From Odontocerum albicorne (lineage: Eukaryota; Arthropoda; Insecta; Trichoptera; Odontoceridae), in contig OX463848.1 in the NCBI GenBank assembly GCA_949825065.1, forward strand, positions 25,018,986 to 25,082,985: a stretch of 64,000 nucleotides of DNA, given 5' to 3'. A model generated the notes under the pieces. That model was not told the origin of the DNA. It ran no database searches and worked only from the letters and a program-made list of their open reading frames with translations. Positions 47,939-57,960 of this stretch are shown here, piece after piece. Numbering within the stretch: the stretch's first letter is position 1; each line of letters opens with the position of its first letter. Both the position numbers and the translations under genes were made by a program.

Positions 47939-48909
47939 TTAAACAGGTGTTGTTCTTCTCAGTGTTTCCGTCCCACCACTAAAATCCTTTCTACTCGGTT
48001 GGAGTCCTATTGAAACTGACGCTGCAGGTCTAAGTTCCATAGATCTATCAAGATCAAACGTTAAAAATTCATGCTCATGCTGAACACTCGGTGAAAACTC
48101 ATCCACAAACACTGGTCCCATAGCACCGTCGTTGTATCCAAATTCTTCACTTGGATTTACTATATCTGCAGTCGTTGAGATAGTGTTTGTCGTTGCGTCT
48201 CTTGGCATGGAATTAGCTCCGACTAAATGCAAAGATTTTGTGCTTCCTACATTAGATAAGAAACTAGACTCACTGTTCCTGAATGAGACAGCATTGGCAC
48301 TTCTTGGAACTTCAGGATAATCGATCGTATAAGGCTCTCCGAATGTCGAGTCGTTAAGGGGAGGCGGTGGAGGAAAATCGTAACGAGTTGATGAAGAAAC
48401 ATCTCTTAATGATGAAGAAACGTAGACGTTCTTATTTTTATGAAGACTGCACGATGGGGATACTGGAGCCAACGCATCCTTGTCGAAAAAGAACCTTCTC
48501 TGTTTTGTAGGACTAAGGTAGGCATTCGATGTGGATGGTTCACACGCAGCCCCTATTGGTTGTGATCTTTGGACAGTGAAAGCTTGCGGATGACGTTTAC
48601 ATGGGTATACAGAGCTTTGTTCTAAATGTGAATAGCTTATGTTGGATTCACTTCCTGTTGAGTATTTCTCAAAGTTTTTTTCAGTCAACTTTACGAGCCA
48701 GTCCTTTTGGTACCAATAGATAAAGAGGAAAACAGCCGATGTCCCGGCCATTTCGATAGACATGAAGCCACACACGTAGAGTATGAAAGAGAAGCCGTAA
48801 CGGTAGGAGAAAGCTGGAATCTGCATAAACGATGGTTGTCGTAGTTTGGAGCCAACTTCAGCTTTGAAAACGGAAATGTACATCACCAGGCCAATAAGCA
48901 TCAGCAACC
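47939..48909 (-). CDS. stg1: Terminal coding exon of a stargazin-like TARP (AMPA-receptor auxiliary subunit, claudin/CACNG family)
   Basis: Known role of the family: TARPs are four-pass membrane proteins that traffic and gate AMPA-type glutamate receptors and bind PDZ scaffolds at synapses. Seen here: the exon starts after a pyrimidine-rich acceptor ending at 48910 and opens with two bases that finish a split codon. It encodes the third membrane segment (LLMLIGLVMYISVF), a short loop with the family-typical YRYGFSF, and the fourth membrane segment (to about residue 67). A cytoplasmic tail of about 255 residues follows, rich in Ser, with a PPPPP run, and ends in RRTTPV before the stop. That tail matches the class I PDZ ligand of vertebrate stargazin. 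Start codon, first two membrane segments and the GLW loop are in upstream exons not found here. The symbol follows the Drosophila stargazin-like gene and is an inference; identity as a TARP is secure. Confidence 0.9.
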
Positions 48910-49500
48910 CTGAAAAAAAAATGTTATGTTGAAAACAGCAGTCAAAAATTTAAATTACGAGTACATGAAAGTTTTTACATAAAAAGCAAGTATTATTATT
49001 TTTCAGATATTGAACATGTTTTGTCATATGTGCATCATTTAAAAGATGAGACTAAACATTTTGTTAGCGTCTGATTAACCTGATTCATATATGAATCCAG
49101 AGAATTTTTAGTTCTTTTTCTCTTCTATTAATTGTTTTTTGTTATCAATAAACGATTTTTTTTGTTATTTCAGTATTTTATAATACTATAAAAAAATTAT
49201 ATGTATTAGGTAAATCTGTAAATCTCCAAAATATTTAATCACTTATCATTTTCTAACTGGACAATGTATCTTCAAAACTTACATTTAAGAACACACAACA
49301 TACTGGTGGTGGGTGTCAATAAAGTTTATATATTATCATATATGTTACCAAAAAAAAACTTTCTATTTTCAAAATGTAAGATCGTCAATGCTGAGCAAGG
49401 GGATATATCTTGTGCCCTCATTAGACTCAAGGCTGAAAATGTAAAAAAGTCTTTATAAAATATTTTTTTCTTGATAAATATGGTACTTCATATATTATTT
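48910..49500 (-). other. Intron sequence upstream of the TARP last exon
   Basis: Intron on the minus strand, ending at a T-rich tract and CAG at 48910-48912. A second acceptor-like site (tract plus CAG) lies at about 49435, followed by a 19-codon frame ending in a stop near 49377. The phase does not match the TARP exon, so it is not proposed as an alternative exon. Confidence 0.5.
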
Positions 49501-49501
49501 A

Positions 49502-49706
49502 TAGTTAACGCATTAACATTGTGGAGGTTTAAATACTCGTACATTGTTATTTGTTTTTATCAAAGATTGATTATTCAACTTTTTATAACGGTATATAACC
49601 CTATCGGTTTCTAGATTTTCCTCTCATCATCAGGGGAGTTTTGCTCCTTTATATACCGCTACAAAAAGTGGAATAAACAGTGTTTGATAAAAACAAATTA
49701 CAATAT
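49502..49706. repeat. Degraded second copy of the 13.1-kb foldback element
   Basis: It shares the left flank (CATTGTGGAGGTTTAAA), the start TTTTATAACGGTATA, the reversed CTGATGA ... GAAACCGATA motif and the end AAGTGGAATAAACAGTGTTT. The second arm is shortened. Confidence 0.65.
49596..49642 (-). ncRNA. Hammerhead-like motif
   Basis: On the minus strand CTCCC-CTGATGA (rc of 49627-49633) is followed by a weak stem and GAAACCGATA-GGG. The CCC/GGG helix I is retained, as in the 13.2-kb copy. Confidence 0.3.
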
Positions 49707-50140
49707 GGTATTTCAGTTAAGAACTCCTCACTATTAATACTAACCCTTTCTGTATTTCAAGATTGATTTTGTGTCTGACATATTATAGTTGTTGAAATTT
49801 CGGATCATTGACTGGCACCTTCATTATGACGTATTATTTCGATATTAGTTTTTGATATAAACAGTTATTGCAGCATGACCGAAATATCTACAAAATAAAC
49901 CTCGAAAATTTTAGCAATATGCAATTGTCGGTTATTTATGAAAGCCTACGAACGTATCTCCATAATATTAAACCAGCTTATTTAAACACTTCTCTTTGGA
50001 TTTTCAAAAATTTCCTGCAGTCAAAAAATATGTATTTGTATATGCCAGGATTTTCGAAATTTGTAAAATCCTCTTCATGACAATAAGGTTGCCGACTTCT
50101 CATTCAACTCAATTCATATCTGAGTAAAATTAAGTGTTTT

Positions 50141-50290
50141 CTTTTCTTATATCCTTCACGTACATGTTTTTTTTCTTATATCCTTCACGTACTTGTTTTT
50201 TTTTCTTATATCCTTCACGTACATGTTTTTTTTCTTATATCCTTTACGTACATGTTTTTTTTTCTTATATCCTTCACGTACATGTTTTTA
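50141..50290. repeat. Tandem repeat, about 30-bp unit, 5 copies
   Basis: TCTTATATCCTTCACGTACA, then TG and a T-run, is repeated five times; the T-run length varies. Confidence 0.95.
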
Positions 50291-50874
50291 AACACTAAAC
50301 TTTTTAATTTTCATTTTATTCTAACAGTGTCTTTCCATTTCAATTTGAAATTGAGGCATTATTTTTCAAGTGAGGATTATTTAAAAGTTAAAAAAAACAC
50401 ACACGTTCTGAACGAATTCGAAGGTATTTTAATGAACGAAAGAACGACAGAATATGTGGTTTTACCAAATGTCGTTAAATAAATTAGGAGTGGAGTGCGG
50501 TCTGGGGAAATATATTGTGCTTTGTCCTGGGGTTGTTTGTTGATAAAGTTACCCCGTTACTGAGGAGGAGAGGGGACCAGGACCAGCAGGTTTCCATGTT
50601 AAATAGTTACTTGGTATATCGAGTTTCTATTGGATGCCAACATTTGATTAAGTGTTATATGAATAGAGAATTTTCTTAACCAAAATAGATATTGAATCGT
50701 AAAGCAATATATTAATTTGAAGAGACAAAGGTGTGAATATTCATTGACAACTATTTTATAAATAATAACGTACTACAAGTATTGTATGTAATCTTCGGAG
50801 TTTTTTTTATTATTTAACAATAAAAATGGAATGGTAGAAATATATTCATTTTAGCCAGGTTCGTCGTACCTTTA

Positions 50875-51140
50875 TCTTATAACGGAGAAAGTTTACTTCT
50901 TTCTTTGTAATGGTGGCGTGCTCTCCCTCGCGGCGGGAAGGACAACCTCCCCACGACAACTTCACAAATTCTCGCTTGTCACACCAAATGTCTTCTTCCT
51001 GCTTCAACGATTACAACAATAAGTGAGAAAATATACAATTCCTCAACAAAAATAAAAATCAACTATTTAACACGAAAAAAAGATTCTTCAAAGATCCAAT
51101 GAAAAAATTAACCTGTCCTGGCCCCCCGCCACTCTAATTC
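50875..51140. repeat. Dispersed repeat, copy 2
   Basis: AAAGTTTACTTCTTTC, CTCGCGGCGGGAAGGACAAC and CTTCCTGCTTCAACGATTAC, then a second half ending CCTGTCCTGGCCCCCCGCC. Confidence 0.6.
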
Positions 51141-51224
51141 TCATCTTCTGATTTTTTTTTATTGAATAAAAATTTATGGCATGGAAATACAATCCTTATT
51201 GCCAGGTTCGTACTTATTTTATAT

Positions 51225-51475
51225 TTCCGAGAGTTTACTTCTTTAGAATGGCGACAAACCCTCTCAGCGTGAAAATAACCTCTCCACGACAATTTATAAA
51301 ATCCTTACCCTTCGGACCAGGAAACTTCTTCCTGCTTTTACCATAAAATCATCCAGTGAAGACACACACAGCACCTCTATAAAAACATATATGTTATCAA
51401 CCACCCAACCCGAAAAAAAGGATCATCAAATGTGCAATGATAACATCGACCCGTTCTGGGCACTCTGCCACTCAA
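51225..51475. repeat. Dispersed repeat, copy 3
   Basis: GAGTTTACTTCTTTAGAATG, CTCTCAGCGTGAAAATAACC, CTTCCTGCTTTTACC, then GACCCGTTCTGGGCACTCTG. It runs directly into the LINE fragment at 51470, so it may be part of that element. Confidence 0.6.
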
Positions 51476-52070
51476 TGAAAGATTACTGCAAGTTGAGGAA
51501 TTCTGGTTTTTGGAGAGTATTTTCTCAGACGAAGGAAGGGTTAAGAGGGATGTCGAATGGCGTGTAGTACAATACTAGGAAACAACGTCAATGGGACACT
51601 AAAAATAATATGCTCGAACCGGACAGTGTCAAAATCTGCTAAGATTATAATCCATTTTGTCGTATTTTGGTGCCAATTTTGAAGTATAAAAGTGAAACGC
51701 GGATGCGGAAAATATCGAGAAGATCCGAATAAATACTGTAGAGATGCGTACATTGATACACATACATGGAGTGACAATGTATGACAAAATACGAAACGAA
51801 ATTATTAGAGATTAATGTAAACTTAAGGCTGCTGTGTTAAGTAAGATGAATAAGAGGACGTTGATATAGTTTGGGCATATATAACGAATGAATGAAGAAA
51901 TACTAACAAAACACACATACAATGCCGATGTGAGTGGAAGGCGTATGAGAGGAAGACCAATTAAAAATGTGGTTGGATCAAGTGAGTGATGTTCTAAAAG
52001 TATGGTGTTCTGTCCTCTCTGACTACCCTGACAGGGAAATGGCGTGATGTGTATTATGTATGTACGAAGC
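51470..52070 (+). pseudogene. LINE reverse-transcriptase C-terminal relic
   Basis: Frames read YDKIRNEIIRDECKLKAAVL, SKMNKRTL, FGHI-RMNEEILTKHTYNAD, GRRMRGRPIK, WLDQVSDVLK, LSDYPDREMA. This matches the RT thumb and C-terminus order of the window's main LINE family. The upstream part (51530-51700) resembles the RT end seen at 55.1 kb. Several stops and shifts. Confidence 0.7.
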
Positions 52071-53559
52071 TTTTCGTATTTTACTAGCTTTCTACGTATG
52101 AATCCTTTTTGTGATCGATTACATGGTTTGTAGTCGATTTATTTTGTCCATAAATCATATAAATATGCTTAGGGGGAAAATATCTGAGTAAAAATAATAT
52201 TACACCTCTTAAAAAACACATGAAAATTTTTATTTAATTTTTTTTATATCACGTTTTTCTTATTCTGTTCTCAAATTCGGAAAATAGTCCCTGGGTTTAG
52301 CATTTTTTCTTTGTTTCATCGATCGAGTTTCATCGATGACCTAGTTGGTAAGACGATAAAAGTTAAGAAAAAAGGGTACCCAGTCACACAAAACAGTGTA
52401 ACTGGTAAAATTAGTCGCGTTAAACGTACATGAGTACCAATGATAAAATAACTTTAGACCCAAATTGGTTGATTAGATGTAATCGTTTTAAAGCAGTAAA
52501 GCCGTAAGATTAATTAATATAAAAGTATAAATGATTATACTTTTTAATTGTCAAATAAGATAATTGTGGGCTACCATACAAATTAAAAAAAAAGACGTTA
52601 TAAAAAAGGTTAACACTTGATAAAAAGCACCAGTACAAAAAATGAATATTGATTTTTAACTTTTATCTTTAATGCTTAAAATTTATTTTTGCAAAGAGAC
52701 GGTATGTTCTACTTAAAAACTTTAAATTATGGCTTTATTATTAGTTAAGAAAATGAGATAAAGGAAAAGTTAAAAAAAAGGGGTAGCAAAATAAAATTAA
52801 ACATCGACTGTGGAAATCAAATACGCAAATCGGGAAAGAAGTTTTCGTGTGTAAACAAGACAAATGACTATCGAAACGGTAATGTCTACGATTTTTTTCC
52901 GTCTGTCGATGTCACCGAAAAGAAAAAGATTAACCTCAATGTCTCCACGTCGCCGGGCTAGACTAAGCTCGGAGTAGAAGGGACAGGAAAGAAGGGTTGA
53001 GACTTTGATTAAGGAGTAAGAAAATCTACCCGATGTAAATATGCCAATAGGACTCGCGAATGGTGAGGGAAAAAGTGGTGAAAATTTTAAAAAGCGGTTG
53101 CCTACGGCAATAATAGCCAGAAGTAATTGTTTTCGTTCAGGAGGTCATTTAGAGCGCAAAAAATCAAATTTTTGACTATGATCAGTTACCATTTTCGAAA
53201 TCACTGTAATACGTTTATATTACTACTTAAGGAGTTTTTCAAATGCAATTATTTATTTATTTATGGAAAATAAACGTACTTTTTAACATACTTTAGAATA
53301 AAAAATCACTAGTGGAGTTGTTATGGTTTCAAATAAAAATAAAACATTTCTAAAATATTCTTGAGATTGAAAAAAATATTCAATTAGGTCTGAATATTAA
53401 AAATAATTCGATCAATTGAAGGAAAAGTCGTCTCCTCAACATATTCCCATTCAAACATCAACTTCTTGATTCCATATATACACTCATTTTTTTCTAGCTA
53501 GCAATTTACACCTCTTTTTCTTTACTTGTGACCATTAACAACAAAACATATTATTAAGT
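52071..53559. other. Unassigned DNA
   Basis: A GC-richer island at 52800-53160 is open for about 115 codons on the minus strand without ATG. The translation is not protein-like enough to call. A SINE head scrap (GATGACCTAGTTGGTAAGAC) is at 52334. Confidence 0.35.
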
Positions 53560-53612
53560 TCCTCTTCACCTAACAAAGAAGACCAAGATCTTTAAAACCG
53601 GTAGTGAACTCA
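53560..53612 (+). ncRNA. Hammerhead-like motif, core degraded
   Basis: TTCAC-CTAACAAA, a GAAGA.../...TCTTT hairpin, AAAACCGGTA and GTGAA occur in order. The TTCAC/GTGAA pair would form helix I. The core CTGANGA and GAAA are both mutated. Confidence 0.3.
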
Positions 53613-53689
53613 ATTAAGAAAACAGTGGTATATAAAAAAAAATACTGTTCAATTTATTTTACTAAACAATTAAACAAAATAATCAAAGT

Positions 53690-54400
53690 TCAAGTTTTTA
53701 GGTCTCATATTGATGTGTATATCTGCATCTGACCGGATAACCTATAGAGCAAGTCGACAGTTTGAAATATCTACGAAGTCTGATTACTCGTGACCTTGAC
53801 CCAAATAGAGAAGTTAGATTCCGAATTTAAGTGACACGTGCAGGATTTCTTAAGACGAGCTTAGTTTTCTGCAATAACTTGAATGCTTTACTTCGGCTAC
53901 TCATAATTGAGTAGTATATGCTCTTTTTGTATTTTATGGTATTGAAACATGGACCTCGAAGACCAGAATGGTAAATAAGCTTCATAATGGTAAATATGTA
54001 TTGGTAGACGCATGCGAAATGAGGTATCATCGGAAAATGCTCAGAATTAGTAGGTTTCGTCGTATATCAAACACTGAGTTCCTGCGTCGATCAGGTATAG
54101 AACAGAATATGTTAAATACCATGAAATGCCAAAAGATAACCTTTCTGGGTCATGAATCGAGAGGAGAAAAATACCAATTCCTAAAATTAATACTGATGTG
54201 TAAAATCGAGGGTCGATGTGGATTCAATAGAAAGTGTCTGTCTTGGTTACACAACATTCGTAAATAGACAGGTATTTAGATGGGCGAGGAGCTGTTTTGT
54301 GCCCCCAAAGAAAGAGGCATTATCCCAAAAGTGATTGCCATCCGTCAGGAGGACTGGAAACGACAAATTAAGAAGGTAAAAAAACCTGCAAATAAGTGTT
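53690..54400 (+). pseudogene. LINE reverse-transcriptase C-terminal relic, RTE-like family
   Basis: Read with frameshifts: VDSLKYLRSLITRDLDPNRE, FLYFMVLKHGPRRPEW in place of the usual YGxETW, then CEMRYHRKMLRISRFRRISN, TEFLRRSG, LNTMKCQKITFLGHESRGEK and WLHNIRK. This is the classic EMWCYRRMLRISW ... GHxMRGEKY ... WLKNLR tail of insect endonuclease/RT elements. The largest open piece is 53968-54267. Confidence 0.75.
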
Positions 54401-54838
54401 AAAATAAATAAAATAAAAGAGCTCGAAATTCAAGGGTTGGTAACAACTGTACAACAGAATGTGTCTTCAATATATTACAATTTTACGGGTTTGTTAGACA
54501 TTTTATTGATGTTGTCAGTTGATGTCATCAAAGTCCTAAAACGTAAGCGATTCTTTTTTATGTACGAGTATTTGGTGTAAACAATGTATTTTTGGGATAT
54601 GCTGACTGTGCGAGTAGATTAGAAAATTATTCATTTATCTAAATTGTTTGAATTTCGAAACGAGAACTTTTTAATTGCAACACCGCACAAAGATTTTTTA
54701 AATTATTATTTTTCTATAATTGTACCTTTTCAACATGTCCGAATTCATTTTCGATATGTATTTAATGCGATGTAATTCAGACACATCTTGTTATATTCGT
54801 AGCTAATCCACGGTCTGATAAAATGCTACTCAAATAGC

Positions 54839-55087
54839 CGAATTACTCAACTTACTCCAATCTTTCATTGTTCAAGAGTTGTAGTGTTAACATAAATCAT
54901 AAATAAATCAATCCAGAGTACCCTTGGAAACGTATGAAGTATGTGAAGAGTATTCCTTACATTATAAGAAATACTCTTAACATACTTCATACCTTTCCAA
55001 GGATTCTGGATTGATTTATTTATGATATATATTATGTTAACACTACAACTCTTGAACTATGAAAGATTGGAGTAAGTTGAGTAATTC
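54839..55087. repeat. Foldback repeat, about 118-bp arms
   Basis: GAATTACTCAACTTACTCC at 54839 is mirrored by GGAGTAAGTTGAGTAATTC ending at 55087. The arms match with scattered differences to a centre near 54963. The right arm runs straight into a LINE fragment, and related sequence without the palindrome precedes the LINE fragment at 51.48 kb. Confidence 0.8.
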
Positions 55088-55265
55088 TGCTATTTGGGTC
55101 GCATTTTCTCAGTAGGTGGAAGAGCTACGAGATATATCGAACGACGCGTAGCGATAGGAAACAAAGTCAATGTGGTACTTAAACATATATACTAGAACCG
55201 AGCAGCATCAAATCTGCTAAGATGATAGACTAATAGAGAAATGATGTGATGGTATGTACTCGTAT
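55065..55265 (+). pseudogene. LINE RT fragment next to the 55-kb palindrome
   Basis: It reads DIERRVAIGNKVNVVLKH, as at 4.9 kb, then ASNLLR, then jumps to the tail AGAAATGATGTGATGGTATG. Its left part overlaps the right arm of the palindrome. Confidence 0.55.
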
Positions 55266-55463
55266 GTATAAATCTTGCAATATTTCAGCAGGAAATTCAC
55301 TCAATTGTATTGTACCCATCTAGATTGGCAATTTCAACGCATTGAAATTATGACCGGAAGACAATATTGTCTAAGGTTCCAGTAATTGAGCTTTCACAAA
55401 ACTTGGCGAGGTTAATAATTGTGATTAAGTCATTGATTCCGTTAATTAAAGTGATCCATTTTT

Positions 55464-55886
55464 AGCGTGATGCTTAACTTGATACGTCGTGATGATCTTG
55501 ATGTCTTGTACTTAAAATAAATACAAAACTCAGGAATGCGGATAAAAGTGAGAGTAAATAATCAATGAATGGTCGAGTGAATAATAATCTTTATTTGTCT
55601 ACAAGTAGGTATTTTATAGTTGTGAGTGAATGCACCCGCGATATATACTTTGTCTCACTCCTGCGCGTGCCCTAGTATAACGGGTAGGATATTTATTTGC
55701 CGAGACGGCGAGACAAAGCGTAAATACTATTTGTGAGTACACATTGTTGACGTTTCTAGTATGTGACAATTGTAGATTGTTCAGAGGTTGATTCATCGGT
55801 CGTTGACCCTGTATGTTTACAATTTATTTTGACAACAAATTATGTTTGACAATTATTTATTTATTTAGGGACGTAGGTATCCTACA
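55464..55886 (-). repeat. 3' LTR (element reads on the minus strand)
   Basis: A 423-bp copy of the LTR at 56886-57310. On the minus strand it is preceded directly by the purine tract at 55886-55900. The unique flank starts left of 55464. Confidence 0.9.
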
Positions 55887-56138
55887 TGGCTCCCCTCCTA
55901 GTGAACGTAGGGAGCGCGTGCCCTACGCGAACGTTAGGTTCCGGTGCATCTGACGCCTGGACTGGTTATCCGTTTCCCGTTGTCGAAGTAGGTACGTGGA
56001 TAACAGCAGAGAGTGGCGTTTTTTCCCGGATCTGCAGAGTCGTACAGATGGGTGATGCGGAAGCGGGGGGTAGGTTTGGTCGTGTCTCGCTAAATTCGGA
56101 TTGTCTGCGGTGCGTTGGTCGTCGATGCTTGGTTGTGT

Positions 56139-56352
56139 AGATCAAGTTGCAGATGGCGTCCGAGGTGGAAGGTTGATCTGCAGGTGCTTGATGATGGTGG
56201 TGATGGTGTAGATCAAGTTGCAGATGGCGTCCGATGTGGAGGGTTGATCTGCAGGTGCTTGATGATGGTGGAGTCTGCGGTGCTCGTGGCTGTAGCGTGG
56301 TTGTAGCGTGGTTGTATCGTGGTTGTAGCGTGGTTGTATCGATGTTGTAGCG
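56139..56352 (-). repeat. Tandem repeats inside the LTR element
   Basis: A 71-bp unit (starting GATCAAGTTGCAGATGGCG) occurs twice from 56140. From about 56286 an 11-bp unit (GTAGCGTGGTT) recurs about five times with small changes. These make the overlapping His/Gln/Thr-rich frames seen here, which are not taken as genes. Confidence 0.8.
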
Positions 56353-56353
56353 A

Positions 56354-56470
56354 TGCTTGTCTGCTCCAGCATCTTGTCGGTCAGTAGTTCGTCGAGGGAG
56401 GCAATCCTGTAAATCGTGTGGCTGATCGCCAGGACTGACCTCACATGAGCTGGCGTCAGGCTCGTCCACA
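56354..56470 (-). pseudogene. Gag capsid remnant of the LTR element
   Basis: The minus strand encodes LTPAHVRSVLAIS, then SLDELLTDKMLEQTS. This matches the pattern at the end of insect Ty3/Gypsy-type gag capsid domains (LP-x-V-x-x-IL ... LDKLAELADK). It starts right after the H2B stop, in another frame. The rest of gag and all of pol are missing. Confidence 0.6.
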
Positions 56471-56711
56471 TCAGATGTTGTGTTGTATCTGAGTGACGGC
56501 TCTGGTGTCCTTGCTGGCGTCGTGCTTGGCCAATTCGCCGGGGAGTAGAATCTTGACGGTGGTCTGGATCTCTCTGCTGGTGATGATGCTCATCTTGTTG
56601 TAGTGGGCGAGGCGGTTGGCGTTGGCGGCGGTGCGCTCGAAAATGTCGTTGACGAAACTGTTCATGATGCTCATCGCGTTGCTGCTGATGCCGGTGTCGG
56701 GTTGCACTTGT
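56471..56711 (-). pseudogene. Captured C-terminal half of histone H2B inside the LTR element
   Basis: H2B is a core histone, pairing with H2A in the nucleosome. The minus strand holds an open frame of 78 codons. Its block [20 protein letters not shown] and the later [14 protein letters not shown] and LLPGELAKH are diagnostic of H2B. It corresponds to about residues 48-125 of the mature human protein; the N-terminal tail and the first two helices' start are absent. The acidic-patch Glu105 equivalent remains, but Glu113 is Lys, and the ubiquitinated Lys120 is Gln. The last residues (AVTQIQHNI) look frameshifted from the usual end. The fragment abuts the element's leader upstream and the gag remnant immediately after its stop. 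No ATG begins the H2B part (first codon GTG). It is unlikely to be a working histone; any expression would be from the LTR. Confidence 0.9.
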
Positions 56712-56761
56712 ACGGTGTTTATCGAGTTGGCAGCACTCGATATAGTCGAAATACGTATTCA

Positions 56762-56790
56762 CTTTTCGTGCGGGGTCACAATGTAGCGTG
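56762..56790 (-). repeat. Internal copy of the LTR-end / primer-binding segment
   Basis: The plus-strand text TTCGTGCGGGGTCACAATG then TAGCGTG repeats the boundary at 56862-56891 (TTCGTTCGGGGTCACCAAT then TTAGCGTG). The element therefore has two LTR-end/PBS junctions about 100 bp apart, and the inner one lies just upstream of the H2B capture. Confidence 0.7.
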
Positions 56791-56885
56791 TGTCCTAGTA
56801 GGACGTGCTGATGATGTTGATGTTGACATCGCTATATTCGTTTTAGTCGAATTCTGTGTTCCTTTTCGTTCGGGGTCACCAATTT

Positions 56886-57310
56886 AGCGTGATGCTTAAC
56901 TTGATACGTCGTGATGATCTTGATATGTCTTGTATTTAAAATAAATACAAAACTCAGGAATGCGGATAAAAGTGAGAGTAAATAATCAATGAATGGTCGA
57001 GTGAATAATAATCTTTATTTGTCTACAAGTAGGTATTTTATATTTGTGAGTGAATGCACCCGCGATATATACTTTGTCTCACTCCTGCGCGTGCCCTAGT
57101 ATAACGGGTAGGATATTTATTTGCCGAGACGGCGAGACAAAGCGTAAATACTATTTGTGAGTACACATTGTTGACGTTTCTAGTATGTGACAATTGTAGA
57201 TTGTTCAGAGGTTGATTCATCGGTCGTTGACCCTGTATGTTTACAATTTATTTTGACAACAAATTATGTTTGACAATTATTTATTTATTTAGGGACGTAG
57301 GTATCCTACA
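56886..57310 (-). repeat. 5' LTR (element reads on the minus strand)
   Basis: This 425-bp direct repeat matches 55464-55886 except for T/C at one site, T/G at another and two extra bases (AT) near its plus-strand left end. On the minus strand it starts TGTAGG and ends CACGCTA just before the primer-binding site. Confidence 0.9.
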
Positions 57311-57819
57311 TATTCCTGGAGCACTTGACGATGAGCTGTTAATTTTCTTTTCACTTTTAATTTTCTTCCTCGAGTGTCCGGATTCTCCTAATATCTTCAT
57401 CCTTCTGGGAGATTGCTCAACTTAACAAGTTTCAAAATACAGAACAGGTCCAGCAACATTGACTTACTAGACTTTTGTACCTACCATTTTTTAGAAAGAA
57501 CTATTGTTTCATCAAACTGCATACTCTACTAAATTCATTCATAGTGCTGAAAAATAGCTTAATATATTTTTAAATATGAAAAGAAAATTTTGGTTATTAA
57601 TTTGGAGGAAAAACGAGAACTTTAAATTATTTTGTACGTAAACTCTCTCCTCATCGACAAATACGAGTACCTCGCAGTATTTTAACAACTTAATCTATAA
57701 TTTTGTTTTTTTTATGACTACACAGTTTTCCACTTAGGTTTAAAAGCGTGTTGTAGTAACATGCGCTATATTATAACATTTGCTAGATACTTCCGCATTT
57801 TTATTGCGGTTTTTTAGCG
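57311..57819. other. Unassigned DNA right of the LTR element
   Basis: The first 110 bp (CTTGACGATGAGCTG ... CTGGGAGATTGCTC) is GC-richer but unrecognised. Confidence 0.35.
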
Positions 57820-57960
57820 CATTTTGGCGCCAAACGTCAAATTTGGCGCGAAATACTATAGAGTCTTACGTCGAATCGTAACTCACGCCGCGACAATCTT
57901 TGGCAAATGCCCGTGCAATCGATGGCGATATTGAACCATAAATTCTGAAGTAAAATTTAA
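57820..57960. promoter_or_regulatory. CpG-rich island with two E2F-like sites
   Basis: TTTTGGCGCCAAACG and, 10 bases on, TTTGGCGCGAAA match the E2F consensus TTTSSCGC on both strands. A dense CpG patch (CTCACGCCGCGAC, GCCCGTGCAATCGATGGCGA) follows, with an ATCGAT resembling part of a DREF site. A short ATG frame at 57983 (MAFSSFVLRAKRKNFGDK, 24 codons) lies downstream on the plus strand but is not enough to call a gene. Confidence 0.4.

Larger units (their letters stand above)
55464..57310 (-). mobile_element. Non-autonomous LTR retrotransposon carrying a histone H2B fragment
   Basis: Two direct LTRs (55464-55886 and 56886-57310) bound about 1 kb. Read on the minus strand, the 5' LTR is the right one. 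It begins TGTAGGATACC and ends CACGCTA, followed by AATTGGTGACCCCGAACG, a TGG-starting primer-binding site. A purine tract (AGGAGGGGAG) precedes the 3' LTR. Inside, in element order: leader with a duplicated LTR-end/PBS segment, an H2B-derived frame, a gag capsid remnant resembling Ty3/Gypsy gag, an 11-bp repeat, a 71-bp repeat, then the purine tract. No protease, reverse transcriptase or integrase is present, so it must have moved in trans. No clear target duplication is seen. The LTRs differ by two substitutions and one 2-bp indel, pointing to a recent insertion. Confidence 0.88.

Noticed and set aside
48132..48320. 62-codon plus-strand frame
   Set aside because: Antisense shadow of the TARP exon.
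49377..49434. Alternative terminal exon for the TARP gene
   Set aside because: A good acceptor, but the phase needed by the TARP transcript gives no membrane segment and the short frame has no similarity to TARPs.
52800..53160. About 115 open codons on the minus strand
   Set aside because: No ATG, no recognised family, and frames this long are expected a few times by chance in 64 kb; the plus strand has a competing short frame.
55966..56762. Two long minus-strand frames (His/Gln/Thr-rich) in the LTR element
   Set aside because: They come from tandem repeats and from reading the H2B and gag pieces out of frame.
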